A stretch of 64,000 nt of DNA, taken from positions 58,100,870-58,164,869 of the forward strand of contig CM049307.1 of NCBI GenBank assembly GCA_026874595.1. Direction: 5' to 3'. Source of the stretch: Sipunculus nudus (taxonomy: Eukaryota; Annelida; Sipuncula; Golfingiida; Sipunculidae). The position numbers were made by a program, and so were the translations under genes. Below are positions 58,796-64,000 of this stretch, piece after piece. A model generated the notes under the pieces. That model searched no databases. It saw nothing but the letters and a program-made list of their open reading frames with translations, and was not told the DNA's origin. Position 1 is the first letter of the stretch. Every line of letters begins with the position of its first letter.

Positions 58796-60127
58796 CACCT
58801 ATTTTTCACGCATATACGGACATACACATTACACAATTTGAAACATACCTTTACAGCAACTAACAAGGGTGAGTTGGTCACCACCGGTTTTTACACACCG
58901 AGCTATTTCACACATCACAAGTTTACAGCTTACAGAAGGTAGATCAGGGACTAGAAGAAGAAAAAATAAAAGAATAAAAAAAATAAAAAAAAAGAAAAAT
59001 AAAAAAATAAAAAAAAAGCTATATTCACACCATATTTAATATAATTGGGTTTGAGGGAATATAGAATATTAATATTTTTCATATATTTTAACAAATAGTA
59101 AATATTTTTTTTAATGAATAATAAGTAAATAAATTTATATGTCAAAATAGTATTTTGATATAAAAGACAAATGAACTCGCATGTAATTTACACATTTCAA
59201 TACATGATGTTTGTATTACTATATACTTCAGACTAATACTAAATTATAGACTTATAATAAAAGACTGTCATTAACAGAATTTGGGGCTTTAGGGCACAAA
59301 ACCGTATCACCATATCTCCAGGCGTTAACCTTTAGTTCTTTTCTTGTGCAATAAGTTTTGTAACTAATCAATAGTGTCCTGTTCATAAAAAGCATTTAAC
59401 TGCAGATAATCTTGGGAAGTATGGTTTTACGCTGATACCTAATCATTAATAATTATCTATATATAGTTCAAAGCACATGCCGGGAGCCTCAGAGTTTTTT
59501 AAGTTTTCATGTAATTTTCCTCTTGTGTTATTGAAGAATACATTACTTCCACGCCGCAAGCCTTTTAATTTTCATTAAATGACAATCAAAGGTATAGATA
59601 TGGATATAAAACAGTGAATAAGAGTAACAGGTCAACAATAAAATCCTTGGATTTTAAGATTGGTTCTCAAATGTAGAAAATACAGAAGAAAAGAAAAACG
59701 GTCTGTCTTATATTAGGAATAAGTGCCATATGAGGATTCCCCGTTCTTTCTCCCAGATGAGCTCTTCAAATCTCACTTTGATTTTTTTCAAAAGCTCTTT
59801 TGCTTGAAAATCACAGATGGAAGATTTCTATAAAGATTTAATCGTAATATTTACCGGACACTGAACCTTATTAGGGACGTACATATTTTCTCTCGCTAAA
59901 GTAACGCACGGAACCATGAAAGGGCTAATAGCTAGAAGTAAGCAGATAAGACTGTTAAGCTGATCAGACCGGTCCTTAAAAAGAGCTGACTTGCATTATA
60001 CAAAATGAATACGTCACTGTTCTTTACTTCGATCACTCGATGTCTTCCCTGAGGTCTGTGTGTTTGCGGTTTAGTTAGTTGGTCTGTTACAGGATTGTGC
60101 ATGCAAGAACTATACTACAATAATCGA
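58796..60127. repeat. Non-coding sequence with A-rich tract at 58960-59018
   Basis: (AAAAATAA)-like low complexity at 58960-59018; otherwise nothing recognised. Confidence 0.5.
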
Positions 60128-60530
60128 CATCTGTAGCTAAGGGGTAGAGAGCAGAACTCCAAACTGGAGGTCGTGAGTTCGCATCTCAGCGGAGGTTTTG
60201 AGATTTTTCACGGTCGGGCCCTCCTAAGGTTAGTGCTCTGCAGCCGTACTCGGAAGACAGTGCCCCGCGGCCGCGTTTCACTCACAAGGGAGTGCGACTT
60301 TCGGGGTTCATCGGTGATATGCCCCAGCAGTAGGGGCAGTTACACAATCAGGGCCCAGAGGGGTAGTAGTCACCAGACAGGATAACAAAATGACAGGACA
60401 GAAGCGTGTGCTATTGCCTTGCCAGGTCGTCATAAACCGAAACGAAAATTTGCATTTGAACATTCACTCAAGCTAGCACTAAAACTGGAGGCGATTAACT
60501 CGAACAAAAATTATTTTTAAAAAATTTTGA
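60128..60530 (+). mobile_element. SINE family A, copy 3 (diverged)
   Basis: Box A TAGCTAAGGGG (60134-60144), box B GTTCGCATCTC (60177-60187), body 'tttttcacggtcgggccc', 'gtttcactcacaagg', 'tttcgggg', tail 'ggaggcgattaactcgaaca' and an A/T-rich end. More substitutions than copies 1 and 2; target duplication not resolved. The 70-codon frame across it is spurious. Confidence 0.85.
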
Positions 60531-61490
60531 TATTTGATATTAACAAGAAAGAACTACGACCTCAGAAATTTATGGAAAGGCAATGATGAGAGATGATGCC
60601 ATAAATTATGTTTCGAATACGAACGGAAAATTCCAGTAGTATTGTTTTGTATTGGCGGGGTTAAGAGCTCTGCTGAGAGTCATTTTACTTTCAATATATT
60701 TTTAAAAAAAATATCTTCAATAAAATTATTATGAAATCGGATTTTATTAATATAGCCACAGCTACATGCAATTTATACCTGTACTATGAAAAACTTTTTT
60801 TTACAAATGTATGACCTACGGCTGGAGAGGAATGATGCTGCATAAACGATTTTCATAGATAAATGTCAAATTTCCCATGCTTCCCCTAAGGCGGTACTAA
60901 GCGCCTGGCTCTGCATATTAATGAGAACATAAGAAAATACGACCAACACGGTTTGCAAAAGTAAGCACGGAAATCACCTTTGAGGATTGGGAATAATTAT
61001 TTTGACAGTTCATTCATGAAAACTAGCCCAAAAAGAGATAATCCTGAACCTGCAGCAGCTTCTTCTTCAGACCCTTCTTTAAGCCTTACAGCTCAAAAGA
61101 GAGTTGGAAGTCTGGCGATTTTCGCCTAAAATATATTATTTTCTCTTATATCATCTAATCAAATACTGAATACTTATTTTTTTAACCTACGTAAAGTTTA
61201 TTAAAGTGGCAAGTGTGCTATTAACATAAACTACAAGAGAAACTTCATTATTCCGTCAGCTCTCATCTTTCGATAGAAACTGTGATCAGGTTGAAGAGAA
61301 GGCTTATAATTAACACCTTTCGCAGATTATTTTAATGAGTAGTCTCCTCAGTAACCACTCGATGAAATTTTATGAAACTCGGAATTATGATCGAGTCACA
61401 TGTAAACTGCTTTGCTCTTATTTTGGCTGACCTCTGACGTTTTCTCAATGCAGACTGTTCATCTTTGCGTCTGTTTTTACTCATAAACCC
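60531..61490. other. AT-rich non-coding sequence
   Basis: Nothing recognised. Confidence 0.4.
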
Positions 61491-61925
61491 ATAAAACTGA
61501 AATTTTGCATGAGTATAGCTTTTGGATAGATATCGACAACCATTTTTTGGACAGCGTCTATCTGTTCATCTGTCTCATATCTCTGCAGTGGTTGGACTTA
61601 TTCTCCGGACATTTTGCACAACTAAACATCAAGGATAGTTTTCGTGTTCATGTGACAGGTGGCAAAACCTGCAATTACGTTTTTTGCAATTTGCAATTGC
61701 AGACAACCATGCTTATATTTCAGGACTGGTTTGACGTATCGGTCTTAGGGGGTGGCGCTATCATTGTTGCGTCGTGTCCAACTGTCCAACTTATCCGCCT
61801 GAAATTGTGCACGTGTATACATCTTGGATAGATTTTTTCGTTGAGTTTGCAGGTGGCGCCACCTATAAACACGTTTACACGGCATCCATGCTAATATCTC
61901 AGGACTGGTCTGGGAATATCGGCCA
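61491..61925. repeat. Diverged direct repeats with GGTGGCGCCACC
   Basis: 'ctgaaatt(t/g)tgca' plus 'gtata...ttggatagat' occurs at 61497 and 61799; 'ccatgct(t/a)atat(t/c)tcaggactgg' at 61708 and 61888; GGTGGCGCTA at 61752 and GGTGGCGCCACC at 61853. Related to the 39.3-41 kb composite repeat. The 108-codon frame across it is not a gene. Confidence 0.5.
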
Positions 61926-62771
61926 AACCCTCCACCCCTTCAATAATGCAACACATCTCACTCTACTGCCCCTAACCACTCAATCCATGCCTTAATTACA
62001 ACACCCATACCACTCTGAATTTCGGCGGATACACGTAGTCGCTTCTCGACTACATGTATTCTAGTTTGCTGATGCGGTCAAAACTTTTATTAACATATTT
62101 CTCACATAAGCATTTCATAATCCAACCATCAATTTGAGTATGTGGTCGTTGTGCAAAAGGTTATGCTGTTCTAAACATTGCTGATACACATCCCAACTAC
62201 CTCCAAATTGTCTCCGCAGAGATTCTCGCCCGGACGCTGTTTTGGAAGAACTTTTGTGTCGAATCTCGGTGCCGAAACCCGGACAGGTTTATTTATCCTA
62301 TTTTCTCGATACCGCTCACATGCACTTCAATTTTGCGTTCACATTAAAAACCGGATGTCGCATGTCGAAATCAGGGGTATACCGCTCGTCATAACCAATC
62401 CGTATAACATTTATTCGATACAACATCACAAAAATAAATATTAAGGTTATTCGTATTTAACATTAAAAAATGTTGTACACAACATTAGCATACATTTTCC
62501 TCCTCATCAGTCTATTATAACATCCCATCATCCATAAAGTAACATGTATCCTCCTCTTCCGAACTACAATACGCGAGTCTATTATCTAGGAAGCGTATAA
62601 CATATACAATGAATAAAGGATATACAACAAGAAATGTCTCTTATGTCTTATCTTTGAATTTCACAATAATATAACCATATTTGTTAAAAAGCCAATCCAC
62701 AAAAAGCCAGAAAGCTTTTCTCGGTCAAAAAATTGCTATCAAACTCTACATTTCTGAACCTGATAGAGAAA
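61926..62771. other. Non-coding sequence
   Basis: Nothing recognised. Confidence 0.4.
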
Positions 62772-63338
62772 TCTACGCGATATTATCGATATATCGGATA
62801 CAGTTATTTGATTATCGATATTTTTCGATATTTTGAAAACATGCCCAAAACTTTTTTTGAAGTAAAAGTAATGTCTTATTGTCTTAAGAGAATTGTTCCA
62901 TATAGAAAATGAAAGATGTGCTGAACACGGTCATTATAATTGATTATTCATTAATATTTTCTCCACATATCTTATGATAACTGCAGGAAGATCAAGTATA
63001 AAGTTAACAGTTTTACTGTTTAAGAACGGCAACCTTGCGATGTGGTATACTGGTGTGGTTGTGTTCCCAAACTCTTGGCTAAAACGCAGTCCCGATTCCT
63101 CTTATTTGCGCAATATTTGCACACGAAAGGCATGGGAAACTTTGCTTTAAACTGTTTCTTGGAGTCCTGTCAGCAACAGTAGTACATCACTGAGTACATC
63201 AGTATAAAATCTTGCCATATTTTGTGTTAGAAATAACCCGATCGGCATAAACTGTTATTGTGTCATTATATATATAAAGAACTACTATAACTACTACTAC
63301 TACTAATGACAATAATAATACTACTACTACTACAACTT

Positions 63339-63369
<31 letters not shown>

Positions 63370-63380
63370 TAATAATAATA

Positions 63381-63437
<57 letters not shown>

Positions 63438-63581
63438 CTTATTATAATAATTCATGAATATATGATACAGAATAAATTGATTTCTTTTAAAGTAATTAAA
63501 ATGAAAATATTGCGATGCGAATTGCAGTTGCTACCACATATCGCATTATATTCCAATACGAAATTTGACACCCAGCCCTAG
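62772..63581 (-). mobile_element. Family F element, copy 2
   Basis: Read on the minus strand it starts CTAGGGCTGGGTGTC then 'aatttcgtattgg' and ends 'tatcgataatatcgc' at about 62777. It aligns with copy 1 along its length, including the site that holds the SINE in copy 1, which is empty here. A (CTA)n/(TAA)n microsatellite (63283-63435) has expanded inside it at the place where copy 1 has a short ATT run. Confidence 0.7.
63283..63435. repeat. (CTA)n / (TAA)n microsatellite
   Basis: Imperfect trinucleotides over about 150 bases inside family F copy 2. The Ile/Leu-rich frame is an artefact. Confidence 0.9.
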
Positions 63582-64000
63582 GGAAAGCCCGAACTCTTGA
63601 ATATGGCATAACTGGATCATTCTCCGCATCCTTGCGAATAAAATCGGCCATTTTACGAAATATCGCATATTCGGCCTTTTCTTCTATGAACAATAATAAA
63701 GAAAATTTACTCCTCTCTGATAACGGTTATTAATTTAGCTTTCATACTCTCCAGTTCTTTGAGGCTGAAAGATGCGACTGGCCAGCAGACCGGATGTAAC
63801 AATAATGACTGGGCGTGGCGCCAGGTTCAATTCCGAACGCCTATGCCTGAGTGCCCCCGGCCTTTAGAAGCGTTGGTTCATTGCCTCTCGCGTGCTTCAT
63901 TGGCTCCACGGTCTGATACTATTCATAAAAAAGAGTGATGAGACGTTAATGTCATAATATAAATAGATGTTTCATTTTACTTGATGTACGCCGGATGTAC
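63582..64000. other. Non-coding sequence with a weak tRNA-like patch
   Basis: At 63778-63832 'tggccagcagaccgg' and 'aggttcaattcc' are box A- and box B-like at plausible spacing, but no tRNA fold is evident and no second copy was seen. Confidence 0.25.

Overview
This looks like nuclear DNA from an animal, most likely a marine lophotrochozoan and probably a mollusc. It is AT-rich, full of long (TA)n, (GA)n and (TAA)n microsatellites, and has no operons, ribosome binding sites or dense ORFs. Dispersed repeats I associate with bivalve and gastropod genomes recur: a 'cggatcaggt ... ggcggaggt' family, units built on GGTGGCGCCAC, and 'ggacggacg ... cataagctcacaggt' tracts. The phylum call is inference; nothing here is diagnostic.

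I find no intact protein-coding gene. The only convincing protein signal is a 5'-truncated reverse transcriptase (RT) of a CR1/L2-type LINE at 14188-15606 on the minus strand. It keeps the catalytic DLSAAFD and YADD motifs but carries two in-frame stops. Possible host fragments are weak: a 36-nt microexon candidate at 30787-30822, promoter-like stretches near 23.1-23.7, 44.5-46.1 and 50.2 kb, and a few unrecognised ORFs.

The content is a dense, layered mobile-element landscape. (1) Five roughly 300-bp MITEs with GGCC termini and TTA/TAA target duplications, PIF/Harbinger (Tourist)-like: 17466, 27406, 29305, 37412 and 57752. (2) A tRNA-derived SINE (family A) with three near-complete copies at 24790, 54761 and 60128 plus fragments. 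(3) A second tRNA-derived SINE (family B) at 28800 and 34555, the latter split by a CGGATGCGG-rich element. (4) Two 458-bp TTAA-flanked MITEs at 4231 and 13402; the second hosts the LINE. (5) Two roughly 820-bp elements with GGGYTGG ends (family F) at 54300 and 62772; the first hosts a SINE. (6) Two LTRs of one family, head to head with a 14-bp AT spacer inside an (AT)n tract, 19437-21026. (7) A 1.85-kb foldback element at 52130-53981 whose inverted arms are arrays of a 17-bp motif, flanked by an 11-bp direct repeat. (8) A 452-bp hAT-type MITE with a perfect 8-bp duplication at 56607-57058. (9) Short MITEs at 8279, 8954, 15726 and 58567.

Several insertions can be proved from within the window because a related copy preserves the empty site: the MITE at 37412 sits in one unit of a tandem duplication, the SINE at 54761 sits in one copy of family F, and the LINE at 13859 sits in one copy of the TTAA MITE. 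The rest is AT-rich sequence, local duplications (35.8-38.3 kb, 39.3-40.7 kb, 46.65/47.43 kb) and simple repeats. The region reads as intergenic or deep-intronic DNA shaped by repeated small-transposon insertion.
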